NCBI RefSeq assembly: GCF_023913735.1
Contig: NZ_JAMXBH010000005.1
Location: 124,001 to 188,000, forward strand
DNA from: Pseudarthrobacter raffinosi
GTDB taxonomy: Bacteria > Actinomycetota > Actinomycetes > Actinomycetales > Micrococcaceae
DNA: 64,000 bases
Direction of reading: 5' to 3'
The notes beneath the pieces were generated by a model. That model had not been told where the DNA came from. It did not search any database and worked only from the letters and a program-made list of their open reading frames with translations. This document shows, piece by piece, positions 7,886 through 16,328 of this stretch. The stretch's first letter is position 1; every line of letters begins with the position of its first letter. Made by a program: the position numbers and the translations under genes.

Positions 7886-10800
7886 GTGTTTCTGCTCGAT
7901 CCAGCCAGCGCTGATCCCGGTACTGTTGATCCGCGCCTCGCTGATCCCCGCCCCAGCGCGCCGCAGGACCTGGTGTTTTCCGCCAGCGATCTGGTGGCCG
8001 CCAGCGAATGTGAGTACCGCACGCTCCGCATCCTGGACGAGAAACTGGGCCGGTCCCCCAAGGCGCAGTTTCCCGACGACGAAATGCAGCGCCGTGCCGG
8101 GGCGCTCGGTGACAAGCACGAGGCCAAGGTCCTGGCCGGCCTGATCGCGCAGTACGGCGCTTGGGACGCCAGCCGCGGGGCCGGGGTGTACTCGATCGAG
8201 CGCGGGGAAAACACGCGCGGCGAGCTGCTGGCCAAGCACGCTGAAACGGAACTCGCGCTCCGCGCAGGGGCCGATGTCGTCTTTCAGGCAACTTTTTTCG
8301 ACGGAGAATTCCTGGGCTACGCCGACTTCATCGTCAACGAGGCAGCCGGCACCGGCAATCCTGGACGCTACGAGGTGTGGGACACCAAGCTGGCACGGCA
8401 CGCCAAGGTGGGCGCGCTCCTGCAGCTCGCCGCCTACGGCGACCAGCTCATCGGCATGGGTCTGGACCCATCGCCCCGGGTCACGCTGGTGCTGGGCGCC
8501 GTGCTGGACAGCGATTACGTCCGCAGCTACCACTCCCTGCCGGACCTGCTGCCGGTCTTCCGCGAGCGCCGCGACCGCTTCCGCACCCTGACCGCCGCCC
8601 ACCGCGAGGCCGGTTCGGCGGTGCAGTGGCAACAGCCCGGCGTCGCGTTCTGCGGGCGGTGCAACTACTGCGCCGAGCAGGTCCAGTCCCACCGCGACCT
8701 CCTGATGGTGGGCGGCATGACCACCCTCCGGCGGAAGAAACTCATCGCCGATCACATCACCACCATCGACGCTCTGGCGGATCTCCCGCTCAGCAAGGCC
8801 ACCGGCTCGGTGGCCCGGCTCCGCGACCAGGCCAGGATGCAGCTGGGCCGGGACGTTCCGGACGGTTCCCGCACCTTCGCCAAGGACGGCGAGGAGCACA
8901 CCGTCACGTTCAAGGTGCTGCCGGAGAACGCCCTGGCGGCAATCCCGCGACCCAGCCCCGGAGACATCTTCTTCGACTTCGAGGGCGATCCCCTCTGGCA
9001 GGACCCCGCCACCAGCAAGTGGGGGCTGGAGTACCTGTTCGGCGTCATCGAGGCGCCTGTGTTTGACGATGACGCTGCTGACGCCCACGCCGCCGACGAG
9101 CCCGTGTTCCGGCCCTTCTGGGCGCATTCACGCAACGAGGAGCGGCAGGCCTTCCTTGACTTCCTCGCCTACGTGGAAGAGCGCCGGGCCAGGCACCCCG
9201 ACATGCACGTCTACCACTACGCCGCCTACGAGAAATCAGCGCTGCGGAACCTGTCCGTCACGCACCTCGCCGGCGAGGACATCGTGGACAACTGGCTCCG
9301 CGACGGCCTGCTTGTGGACCTCTACGCCACCGCCCGGCATTCGCTGCGGATCTCCGAGCCCTCCTACTCCATCAAGAAGCTCGAGCCCCTGTACATGGGC
9401 AGCAACCTCCGCTCCGGGGACGTCAAGGACGCCGGAGCGTCCGTGGTGGCGTATGCCGGTTACTGCGCCGCCCGGGACGACGGCGACGCCGCCGCGGCCG
9501 CCCACATCCTGGCCTCCATCTCCGACTACAACGAGTACGACTGCCTCTCCACACTCCGCCTCCGCGACTGGCTGCTGGGTCTGCGCGGGACGTCTGCCTC
9601 ACGCGCGGCGTCAACCGGAACAGCCGACGACGGCGGGCGGCCGGCGCCGTCGTCGTCCGCCGTTGCTGCCCCGCCACCAATTCCGGAACCCGAACCAACA
9701 CCGGAGGAACGCCGCCTGCAGGCCTACCTGGCCGGCCTCCCGGACAACCGGCCGTGGACCAACGACGAACGGGCCATCGCCATGGTGGCGGCAGCTACCG
9801 GATACCACCGCCGCGAGCGCAAGCAGTTCTGGTGGGAACACTTCGACCGCACCGAGTCCGAGATCGACCACTGGTCTGAGGACCGCAACGTGTTTGTGGT
9901 GGATACCGCGGAAATACTGACCGACTGGGAGCTCGCAAAGCCCACGGCCCGGATGCGCACCCGCACGCTGAGGCTGACCGGAGTCATGAGCGAAGGGTCG
10001 GAGTTCAAACCCGGGAGCACCTGGTGCCGGCTCTACGATTCCCCGGTCCCTGATGGCCTGGATGATCCGCTGGGAACCCCCACGGGCCGCGGCTTCACCT
10101 TTGGCACGCTGGTGACCGCTGTGGAGGACCACCCGCGGGTGGCCGGCCAGACCATGATCACCATCGAAGAGCGGGAAACAGGAAAGGTCCCCGCCTACCC
10201 GCATATTCCGGAGGCGCTCACCGAGGACCAGCCCATCCGCACCGCCAGCATCGAATCTGCCCTGGCCGAGCTGGCCCAGAGGGTCGGCGCCTCGGTCCCC
10301 GTCCTTCCGGAACACCCCGGCGTCGACATCCTGCGCAAGGTGCCGCCGCGCTTCCATTCGATGCCGGGTCCCGCCGCCGTCGGCAAGGACGCGGCCGATG
10401 CAGCGGACTACGTCACGGCGATCACCGCAACGCTGCTGGACCTCGATCATTCGTACCTTGCCGTGCAGGGCCCTCCCGGGACGGGCAAGACCTACGTCGG
10501 CTCGCATGTCATTGCCCGGCTGGTGGACCAGGGCTGGAAGATCGGGGTGGTGGGGCAGTCCCACGCAGTGGTGGAGAACATGCTGTGCACCGCGATCGAA
10601 ACCGCCGGTGTGGATCCGGCGCGGGTGGCGAAGAAGCTGGCCGCCCCGCATCCCGTGCTGTGGCACCGCACGTCCGACGACGACGTCGCCGCGCTGCTCG
10701 CCTCCCCCGGCGGCTGCCTGGTGGGCGGCACCGCCTGGACCATGACAGGCAGGTCCGTCCCCGCTGGATCCTTGGACCTGCTGGTCATTGATGAGGCCGG

Positions 10801-11617
10801 CCAGTTCTCGCTGGCCAACACCCTGGCCGTGGCCCGCGCGGCCACGCGGCTCCTGCTCCTCGGTGACCCGCAGCAGCTGCCGCAGGTTACGCAGGGCTCG
10901 CACCCGGAGCCCGTGGACGAGTCCGCCCTGGGCTGGCTCGCTGCCGGGCACGCCACCCTCCCCGGCGAACTGGGCTACTTCCTGGCGGACAGTTGGCGCA
11001 TGCACCCGGACCTGTGCCGGGCCGTGTCCGTCCTCAGCTACGACGGAAAACTCGAGGCTGCGCCTGCGGCATCCCTCCGCAGCCTCGCGGAACTGCCGGC
11101 CGGGGTGGAAACAGTCTTTGTGGACCACAGCGGGAACACCAAGTCCTCCGCCGAGGAAGCTGCGGAGGTGGTCAGTCAGGCCCAGCGGCACATCGGGCTG
11201 AAATGGCTTCCCGGCGACGACAAGCCGGCCAGGCCGCTGAACCCGGAAGACATCCTGGTGGTGGCCGCCTACAACGCCCAGGTCCAGCTGATCCGGCAGG
11301 CCCTGCACGACGCCGGGCTGCCGGGTGTCCGGGTGGGCACGGTGGACAAGTTCCAGGGCCAGGAGGCGCCGGTGGTCCTGGTGTCCATGGCCTGCTCCGC
11401 AGTTGCCGAGGCTCCCCGCGGGGCCGAATTCCTGCTGAACCGGAACCGGATCAACGTGGCAGTGTCGCGGGGCCAGTGGCGGGCCGTGATCATCCGCTCC
11501 CCCGAGCTCACGAATTACATGCCGGCCAAACCGGCGCTGTTTGAGGAACTTGGCGCTTTCATCGGCCTCAGCGCGGGTATCCACAGTGTTCTTACTCACA
11601 GCCGCGCAACACTCTGA
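7886..11617 (+). CDS. TM0106-family nuclease/helicase: RecB-like nuclease, YprB-type RNase H fold and SF1 helicase
   Basis: I start at the GTG with GGGGAG five bases upstream, giving 1243 residues. An upstream in-frame TTG lies almost on the previous stop and lacks such a site. Part 1 (about 25-300) is a RecB/Cas4-like nuclease (EVWDTKLARHAKVGALLQLAAY) ending in the cysteines CGRCNYC near residue 256. Part 2 (about 360-570) is a DEDD/YprB exonuclease-like fold (FFDFEGDP, YNEYDC). Part 3 is an Upf1-like SF1 helicase: GPPGTGKT near 861, VIDEAGQFS near 967, GDPQQLPQVTQG, VGTVDKFQGQE near 1150 and NVAVSRGQ. It probably processes nucleic-acid ends or structures; its biological role is poorly known. 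Confidence 0.88.
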   Translation: MFLLDPASADPGTVDPRLADPRPSAPQDLVFSASDLVAASECEYRTLRILDEKLGRSPKAQFPDDEMQRRAGALGDKHEAKVLAGLIAQYGAWDASRGAGVYSIERGENTRGELLAKHAETELALRAGADVVFQATFFDGEFLGYADFIVNEAAGTGNPGRYEVWDTKLARHAKVGALLQLAAYGDQLIGMGLDPSPRVTLVLGAVLDSDYVRSYHSLPDLLPVFRERRDRFRTLTAAHREAGSAVQWQQPGVAFCGRCNYCAEQVQSHRDLLMVGGMTTLRRKKLIADHITTIDALADLPLSKATGSVARLRDQARMQLGRDVPDGSRTFAKDGEEHTVTFKVLPENALAAIPRPSPGDIFFDFEGDPLWQDPATSKWGLEYLFGVIEAPVFDDDAADAHAADEPVFRPFWAHSRNEERQAFLDFLAYVEERRARHPDMHVYHYAAYEKSALRNLSVTHLAGEDIVDNWLRDGLLVDLYATARHSLRISEPSYSIKKLEPLYMGSNLRSGDVKDAGASVVAYAGYCAARDDGDAAAAAHILASISDYNEYDCLSTLRLRDWLLGLRGTSASRAASTGTADDGGRPAPSSSAVAAPPPIPEPEPTPEERRLQAYLAGLPDNRPWTNDERAIAMVAAATGYHRRERKQFWWEHFDRTESEIDHWSEDRNVFVVDTAEILTDWELAKPTARMRTRTLRLTGVMSEGSEFKPGSTWCRLYDSPVPDGLDDPLGTPTGRGFTFGTLVTAVEDHPRVAGQTMITIEERETGKVPAYPHIPEALTEDQPIRTASIESALAELAQRVGASVPVLPEHPGVDILRKVPPRFHSMPGPAAVGKDAADAADYVTAITATLLDLDHSYLAVQGPPGTGKTYVGSHVIARLVDQGWKIGVVGQSHAVVENMLCTAIETAGVDPARVAKKLAAPHPVLWHRTSDDDVAALLASPGGCLVGGTAWTMTGRSVPAGSLDLLVIDEAGQFSLANTLAVARAATRLLLLGDPQQLPQVTQGSHPEPVDESALGWLAAGHATLPGELGYFLADSWRMHPDLCRAVSVLSYDGKLEAAPAASLRSLAELPAGVETVFVDHSGNTKSSAEEAAEVVSQAQRHIGLKWLPGDDKPARPLNPEDILVVAAYNAQVQLIRQALHDAGLPGVRVGTVDKFQGQEAPVVLVSMACSAVAEAPRGAEFLLNRNRINVAVSRGQWRAVIIRSPELTNYMPAKPALFEELGAFIGLSAGIHSVLTHSRATL

Positions 11618-11658
11618 GAAACCGTGTTCTCACCGCTGAATCAAGGTAAGTTCGTGGC

Positions 11659-12882
11659 GTGACCTCCCAGAGCAACAGGCTGCCTGTCGGCGCCCTGATA
11701 GTCCTTGCCGCCATCGGCTTCACCGCCATCACCACTGAACTCCTTCCCTCCGGTCTGCTGCCCCAGATCAGCGCCGACTTCCGGGTCTCCGAGGCGACCG
11801 CCGGGTACCTGACGGCCGGTTATGCGGCCATCATCGTGGTCACCGTGATCCCTTTATCGCTGCTGCTGTCGCGGGTCCCGCGCCACTACCTGCTCATCGC
11901 GCTGATCCTGTTCTTCGCGGCCAGCAACGCCTTGGTGGCCATCGTCTCCGATTTCGGCGCGGCCATGGGCTCACGCGTGGTGGGCGGCATCGCGCACGGC
12001 CTGCTGTGGTCTGCCATGGCCCCGTTTGTGACGCGGATCGTCCCCGCCCACAAAGTGGGCAAGGCACTGGCCATCGTGTTCAGCGGCAACAGCCTGGGAC
12101 TGGCCATCGGCGCCCCGGTGGGCACCGCCCTGGGCAACATCGTCGGCTGGCGCGCGGCGTTCCTGGTCCTGGCCGCCTCCGGGGTGGTGCTGGCGCTCCT
12201 TGCCGTGTGGCTGCTTCCCCCAGTGCGGCGCATCCCCGATGCTCCGCACCCATCCATCCGCAAGGCGATCGGCCAGCCGGGAGTGAAGACTGTCGCCGTT
12301 GGCTGGCCGCTGATGCTTATGGCCCATTTCGCCTTGTTCACCTACATTGCGCCGTTCTTGCGCGAGGTTCGGCTGCCTGACTTCAGCATCCCGCTGTCCA
12401 TCAGTGTTCTCGGTGTTGCCGGGCTGGTGGGCATCTGGATCGCTGGCATCACCGTGGATTCCCGGCCGCGACGCTGGCTCCTGATCACTGTCGCCGGCGT
12501 TGTAGTGTCCGTGGCCTTGCTCCCGCTGGTGGGAAGCGTCCTGCCGGCCTTGGCGCTGCCGGTCACGCTGGTCCTGATGTTGGTCTGGGGCACGGGCATC
12601 GGCGCGATGGGGATTTACAACCAGTCGGCCATCCTCCGGGCCGGTGGCGAGTATAGGGACGCCGCCAACGGGCTGACGGTGCTGACCATCCAGATCGGGA
12701 TCATGATCGGCGCGATGTTCGGCGCCGCCGCCCTCACCATCGCGGGGCCGCTCCTGATCCCGACCGCCGCCGCAATCCCCGCCGTCGTCGCGTTTGTGCT
12801 GATCCTTGCCGGACGGCGGCACGCCTATCCGCCGGGGCCGAAAGAACGCCAGGCCACTTTGGCCGAAGCAACGTCCCCATAG
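11659..12882 (+). CDS. MFS transporter, DHA1/AraJ-like
   Basis: A 407-residue protein with 12 predicted membrane helices. The loop 2-3 motif reads LSRVPRH, a weak form of the MFS motif A, and GGIAHGLLWSAMAPFVTRIVP matches the AraJ/NepI-type branch of drug and purine-nucleoside exporters. The start is a GTG 41 bp after the helicase stop. The substrate is unknown. Confidence 0.82.
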   Translation: MTSQSNRLPVGALIVLAAIGFTAITTELLPSGLLPQISADFRVSEATAGYLTAGYAAIIVVTVIPLSLLLSRVPRHYLLIALILFFAASNALVAIVSDFGAAMGSRVVGGIAHGLLWSAMAPFVTRIVPAHKVGKALAIVFSGNSLGLAIGAPVGTALGNIVGWRAAFLVLAASGVVLALLAVWLLPPVRRIPDAPHPSIRKAIGQPGVKTVAVGWPLMLMAHFALFTYIAPFLREVRLPDFSIPLSISVLGVAGLVGIWIAGITVDSRPRRWLLITVAGVVVSVALLPLVGSVLPALALPVTLVLMLVWGTGIGAMGIYNQSAILRAGGEYRDAANGLTVLTIQIGIMIGAMFGAAALTIAGPLLIPTAAAIPAVVAFVLILAGRRHAYPPGPKERQATLAEATSP

Positions 12883-12923
12883 TCTCCAGACGGCGCCGAA
12901 AGAACGTCACCAACTTCCACATA

Positions 12924-12941
12924 GCCCGCTCCCGCGCGGGC
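12924..12941. terminator. Short GC hairpin between convergent genes
   Basis: GCCCGC and GCGGGC flank a six-base loop in the 90-bp space between the convergent MFS and acylphosphatase genes. There is no clear T tract, so it is a weak bidirectional terminator candidate. Confidence 0.35.
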
Positions 12942-12972
12942 CTTCTCGGCGGAACCAGTCAGCGGGGCCCTC

Positions 12973-13332
12973 TCAGCGGGCCCTGAAATCCCGGAACGAT
13001 CCGTCGGCCGCGGAGATTGACTCCTCCACGCGTTCCACCCGGCCGGGTGCGTTCTCCGACCTCAGCCAGTCCAGGAGCTTTTGGATCTGCTGCTCCGGCC
13101 CTTCAGCCACGATGGACACCGAGCCGTCGTCGAGGTTCCTCACCACACCCTTGAGGGCCAGTTCGTCGGCCTTGCCCATCGTCCAGAAACGGAATCCGAC
13201 CCCCTGCACCACGCCAAAGACGCGGGCAGAGAGCCGGATATCGCCGTTATCCCGGCGCAGATTATCCCGGCCAGGGATGTCCCGGCCTGGGATGTCCCGG
13301 CTGGAGTCATCCCGTCGCCCGGAAAACCTCAT
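12973..13332 (-). CDS. acyP: Acylphosphatase with an N-terminal pentapeptide-repeat extension
   Basis: The last 90 residues are a normal acylphosphatase. The phosphate loop with catalytic Arg is in VFGVVQGVGFRFW (about residues 39-51) and the catalytic Asn is in VRNLDDGSV. The enzyme hydrolyses acyl phosphates in the cytoplasm. The first 31 residues are extra: five Arg-Asp pentapeptides (RDDSS, RDIPG, RDIPG, RDNLR, RDNGD) encoded by 15-bp tandem repeats. The ATG is five bases after the stop of the YceI gene, so translational coupling is likely; a start inside or after the repeat cannot be excluded. Confidence 0.85.
   Translation of the reverse strand: MRFSGRRDDSSRDIPGRDIPGRDNLRRDNGDIRLSARVFGVVQGVGFRFWTMGKADELALKGVVRNLDDGSVSIVAEGPEQQIQKLLDWLRSENAPGRVERVEESISAADGSFRDFRAR
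13240..13314 (-). repeat. Five 15-bp tandem units encoding RD-pentapeptides
   Basis: Five head-to-tail 15-bp units sit in frame at the start of the acylphosphatase gene. The best conserved pair encodes RDIPG twice. The period is a multiple of three, so changes in copy number keep the frame. Confidence 0.8.
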
Positions 13333-13337
13333 GGCCG

Positions 13338-13883
13338 TCAGGACTGCTTAACCAGCGCAGCTTCGACGTTGATCTTGACCTTGTCGCTGACCAGCAGGCC
13401 GCCGGCTTCCAGGGCAGCATTCCAGGTCAGGCCAAACTCCTTGCGGCTGATTTCGCACTCCGCGGAGAATCCTGCGCGGGTGGCACCAAAGGGGTCCACG
13501 GCTACCCCGGTGAACTCGACCTCCAGCTCCACCGGCTTCGTGATTCCGCGGATGGTGAGATCGCCCGTGAGAGTGTAATCCTCGCCGTCGCCCTCCACCG
13601 AGGTGGCCCGGAACGTCATCTCGGGGTACTCCTCCACATCGAAGAAGTCCGCGCCCTTGACGTGTCCGTCGCGGTTGGCGTCGCCGGAATCGAAGCTGGC
13701 CGTTTTGACCGTGGCGTGAAGCGAAGCGTCGGCGAGGGATGCGCCAACGCGGGCTTCGGCCGAGGCGTCCGTGAAACGTCCCCGGACCTTGCTGATGCCC
13801 GCATGCCGGACAGTGAAGCCAATCTCGCTGTGCGACATGTCCAGCGTCCAGACGCCCGAGGTAAGGCCTGAAGGTAGGGTCAC
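13338..13883 (-). CDS. YceI family protein
   Basis: The start is a GTG with AAAGGAG eight bases upstream, giving 181 residues. The whole length is a YceI lipocalin-like beta-barrel: GVWTLDMSHSEIGFTVRHAG, VRGRFTDASAEARVG, the KGADFFDVEEYPEMTFRA segment and TIRGITKPVELEVEF. The family binds long isoprenoid or amphiphilic lipids. No signal peptide is visible, so this copy is probably cytoplasmic. It forms a two-gene unit with acyP. Confidence 0.88.
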   Translation of the reverse strand: MTLPSGLTSGVWTLDMSHSEIGFTVRHAGISKVRGRFTDASAEARVGASLADASLHATVKTASFDSGDANRDGHVKGADFFDVEEYPEMTFRATSVEGDGEDYTLTGDLTIRGITKPVELEVEFTGVAVDPFGATRAGFSAECEISRKEFGLTWNAALEAGGLLVSDKVKINVEAALVKQS

Positions 13884-14041
13884 TTTTGCATCTCCTTTGT
13901 GGGAACAGTGCTGTGGAAACCGGCCAGGACGACCGGTTTCCACACTGCTTCACTCCGGAGTTTTTGTCCAGATACCGACCCAAAATCCGCCCCCAGATGC
14001 CGTTATCTGGACGAAAACTCAGCAGGCGGGGGCGGGTCCGG

Positions 14042-14935
14042 TCAGTTGATGGTGATGTCCCGCGTGCGGTGGTCGTAGCGGATGGTGACCGTGCCGCCGT
14101 CGTGGTGCAGTTCGTGGTTGGGGCCATCGAACGTGCCGAACGCGCCGTAGTTCTCGTCCCACGACCGGTTCAGGGCGATCTTGAAGGTGTACGAGCCGGC
14201 GGGCAGGTCGGCGCTGATCTTCCACAGCTGGTCCAGGGCATCGAGCGTCAGCTGGGCCTCGTCGTACTGCGGGGCCCAGTTTTCCGGCGCGCCCAGGATG
14301 GTGTTGAAGTCGCCGGCAACCGCAACGGCCTCGGGCTGCGGGAAAGTCTCCACAGCAGGCGCTTCTGCCGTTACCTTGGTCCCAGCCTTAGCTACAGTTT
14401 TGGGCGCTGCCTTGCGCGAGCGGACGGCCTTGACCACGGGCTCTACGGCGTCCTCGATGGCGTCCTCAATGGCCTTCGCGGCCTTCCCGACAGCGTCGGC
14501 GGCCTTCTTAGCGGGCGTCCGCTTTGCCGGGGCCTTCTTGGCGGGAGCCGCCTTGACTGCCGGTGCCGGCGCCGGCGGAATGGCGACGTCGGCAGGAACC
14601 GGAGTGCCGGCGTCGAGCGCTGTGGCGAAGGAATCCGCATCGGGGAAGGCGGCCGTGGCGCGCATGCCGTCATCGGTGATGGTCCAGCCGGAACGGCCCT
14701 TGACCAGCCAGCCGGCCTTCACCAGCTTGGCCGTGGCGGACGTGAGCGTCTTGTGTCCACGCGGAATGCCACCGCTGAGCAGCGTGGCCTCGTGATCACT
14801 GAACGGCACGCGGGCGGTGGCTTCCGCCAGAACCTCGCCGGCATTGAGTGAACCGCCGGACCATACGCCTTCCGTCAGGACGTGCAGCACGGTCTTGAGT
14901 CGGAGGTCGGTGTTATCTGCGATGGACTTGGCCAT
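14042..14935 (-). CDS. Unusual fusion: winged-helix-like domain, Lys/Ala/Pro-rich linker and pullulanase X25-like carbohydrate-binding domain
   Basis: 297 residues with no signal peptide. Residues 8-90 look like a winged-helix domain (LKTVLHVLTEGVW, LTSATAKLVKAGWLVKGRSGWTITDDG). Residues 115-205 are rich in Lys, Ala and Pro (APAKKAPAKRTPAKKA), like histone H1 tails. The last 90 residues (VAVAGDFNTILGAPENW, LPAGSYTFKIALNRSWDENYG, VTIRYDHRTRDI) closely resemble the X25 modules of secreted pullulanases. A starch-binding-type module on an apparently DNA-binding cytoplasmic protein suggests a glycogen or maltodextrin sensor, or a structural use of the fold. Function is not known; domain calls are by eye. 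Confidence 0.7.
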   Translation of the reverse strand: MAKSIADNTDLRLKTVLHVLTEGVWSGGSLNAGEVLAEATARVPFSDHEATLLSGGIPRGHKTLTSATAKLVKAGWLVKGRSGWTITDDGMRATAAFPDADSFATALDAGTPVPADVAIPPAPAPAVKAAPAKKAPAKRTPAKKAADAVGKAAKAIEDAIEDAVEPVVKAVRSRKAAPKTVAKAGTKVTAEAPAVETFPQPEAVAVAGDFNTILGAPENWAPQYDEAQLTLDALDQLWKISADLPAGSYTFKIALNRSWDENYGAFGTFDGPNHELHHDGGTVTIRYDHRTRDITIN

Positions 14936-15176
14936 GATTCCCCTTGCGTAATGCGATCTGTCACTAGGCATCCTGCCAAGACCCTGTTAAATCGCGCGAC
15001 TTGAATTGGTTAACTCTGCGTGTCGTGACCGACTATGACGCGGATTACAGCAGAACTGAGGCAGGAGTCTCGGCTACGGGGCTGTTTACTCAACCCTGGA
15101 GCGCAAATCCCGAGTATCGCCGGGCTCTTCCCGGACGCGCTCGGGCACTAGTGTAGCGAGCCGGAACCCCGCGGAG

Positions 15177-16280
15177 CTACCCGCCGTTCAGCTCGTCCAG
15201 AAGCTCCGCTTTGCGCTCCTCGGAGGCGAACGACGAATGGATGGAATTGGCCGCGAGCCGTGCCCTGTCGAAGTCCGAAAGGTCAAAAACGGCCTTCAGC
15301 TGGGAGAAGTTGTCGTCTACGTACCCACCGAAGTACGCCGGATCGTCGGAGTTCACGGAGACGTTGAGCCCGGCGGCGAGCATGGCCGGCAACGGATGGT
15401 CCGCCAGGGTGTCCACGGCACGCAGCCGCACGTTCGAGAGCGGGCAGACAGTCAGCGGAATCCGGTCCTCCACGAGCCGTTCCACCAGGTCGGGGTCCTC
15501 CATGCAGCGGATGCCGTGGTCAATCCGTTCCACTCCCAGGACGTCCAGCGCTTCGATAATGTACGACGGCGGCCCCTCCTCGCCTGCGTGCGCGGTCAGC
15601 CGCAGGCCCGCTTCGCGGGCTTTGGCGAACAGCCGCTCAAACTTGGCCGGCGGGTAGCCCACCTCGGCCGAGTCCAGGCCGATGGCCGCGATGGGGGCAT
15701 TCATGGCCAGCAGTCCGTCCAGGACCTCCAGCGCGGATTCCTCGGACTGGTCCCGCAGGAATGCGGCAATCAGCAGGGTGGACATGCCGAAGTCCTCCTG
15801 GGAGGTGGCCAGCGCCGACGCCACCCCTTTGACGCAGGTTTCCAGGCTGACGCCGCGGGACAGGTGGGCCTGCGGATCCATCATGATCTCCGCGTGCCGG
15901 ACCCCCGCGGCGGCGGCGCGGGCGAGGTAGGCGCGGGTCATATCGGCGAAGTCCCGCTCGGTCTGCAGCACCGCCATGTTGGCGTAGTACAGGTCCAGGA
16001 AGGACTGCAGGTCTGTGAACTCGTACAGTCCCCGGAGCTCCTCCAGGCCTGAGTACGGGAGGGTGATGCCGTTGCGTTCGGCCAGTTCGAGGATCAGCTC
16101 CGGCTGCAGTGTGCCCTCAATGTGCAGGTGCAGTTCCGCCAAAGGCACCAGCTGCGCCGCTTCGGTCTCGGGCAGATTCGTCTCCGAAGCTTCCGTCCCT
16201 GGAAGTTCCGTCTCAGGCATTTCCGTGCCTGGTCCCGTCTGTGGCAGCGGATCGGCGGCGGTGTCCCGGTTGTTGTCCAT
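15177..16280 (-). CDS. Adenosine/adenine deaminase family protein
   Basis: A 367-residue metallo-amidohydrolase. Zinc ligands and catalytic residues are visible: ELHLHIEG (about residue 49), [18 protein letters not shown] and [11 protein letters not shown]. The last motif and the [10 protein letters not shown] segment are more typical of the adenine deaminase branch than of classical adenosine deaminase, so purine-base salvage is more likely. The first 45 residues are an acidic Pro/Glu/Thr-rich extension made of five-residue repeats that is not part of the fold. It is divergent from the UvrA-like gene, whose start is 48 bp away. Confidence 0.85.
   Translation of the reverse strand: MDNNRDTAADPLPQTGPGTEMPETELPGTEASETNLPETEAAQLVPLAELHLHIEGTLQPELILELAERNGITLPYSGLEELRGLYEFTDLQSFLDLYYANMAVLQTERDFADMTRAYLARAAAAGVRHAEIMMDPQAHLSRGVSLETCVKGVASALATSQEDFGMSTLLIAAFLRDQSEESALEVLDGLLAMNAPIAAIGLDSAEVGYPPAKFERLFAKAREAGLRLTAHAGEEGPPSYIIEALDVLGVERIDHGIRCMEDPDLVERLVEDRIPLTVCPLSNVRLRAVDTLADHPLPAMLAAGLNVSVNSDDPAYFGGYVDDNFSQLKAVFDLSDFDRARLAANSIHSSFASEERKAELLDELNGG
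16158..16232 (-). repeat. Five 15-bp tandem units encoding P-x-T-E-x pentapeptides
   Basis: Residues 17-41 of the deaminase read [25 protein letters not shown]. Each is encoded by a 15-bp unit related to its neighbours. The repeat lies outside the catalytic domain. Confidence 0.75.
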
Positions 16281-16328
16281 CGGGTCAGGATATCGCCCGC
16301 CGGCCGGTTCGCGGCTAGAGTCGGATCA

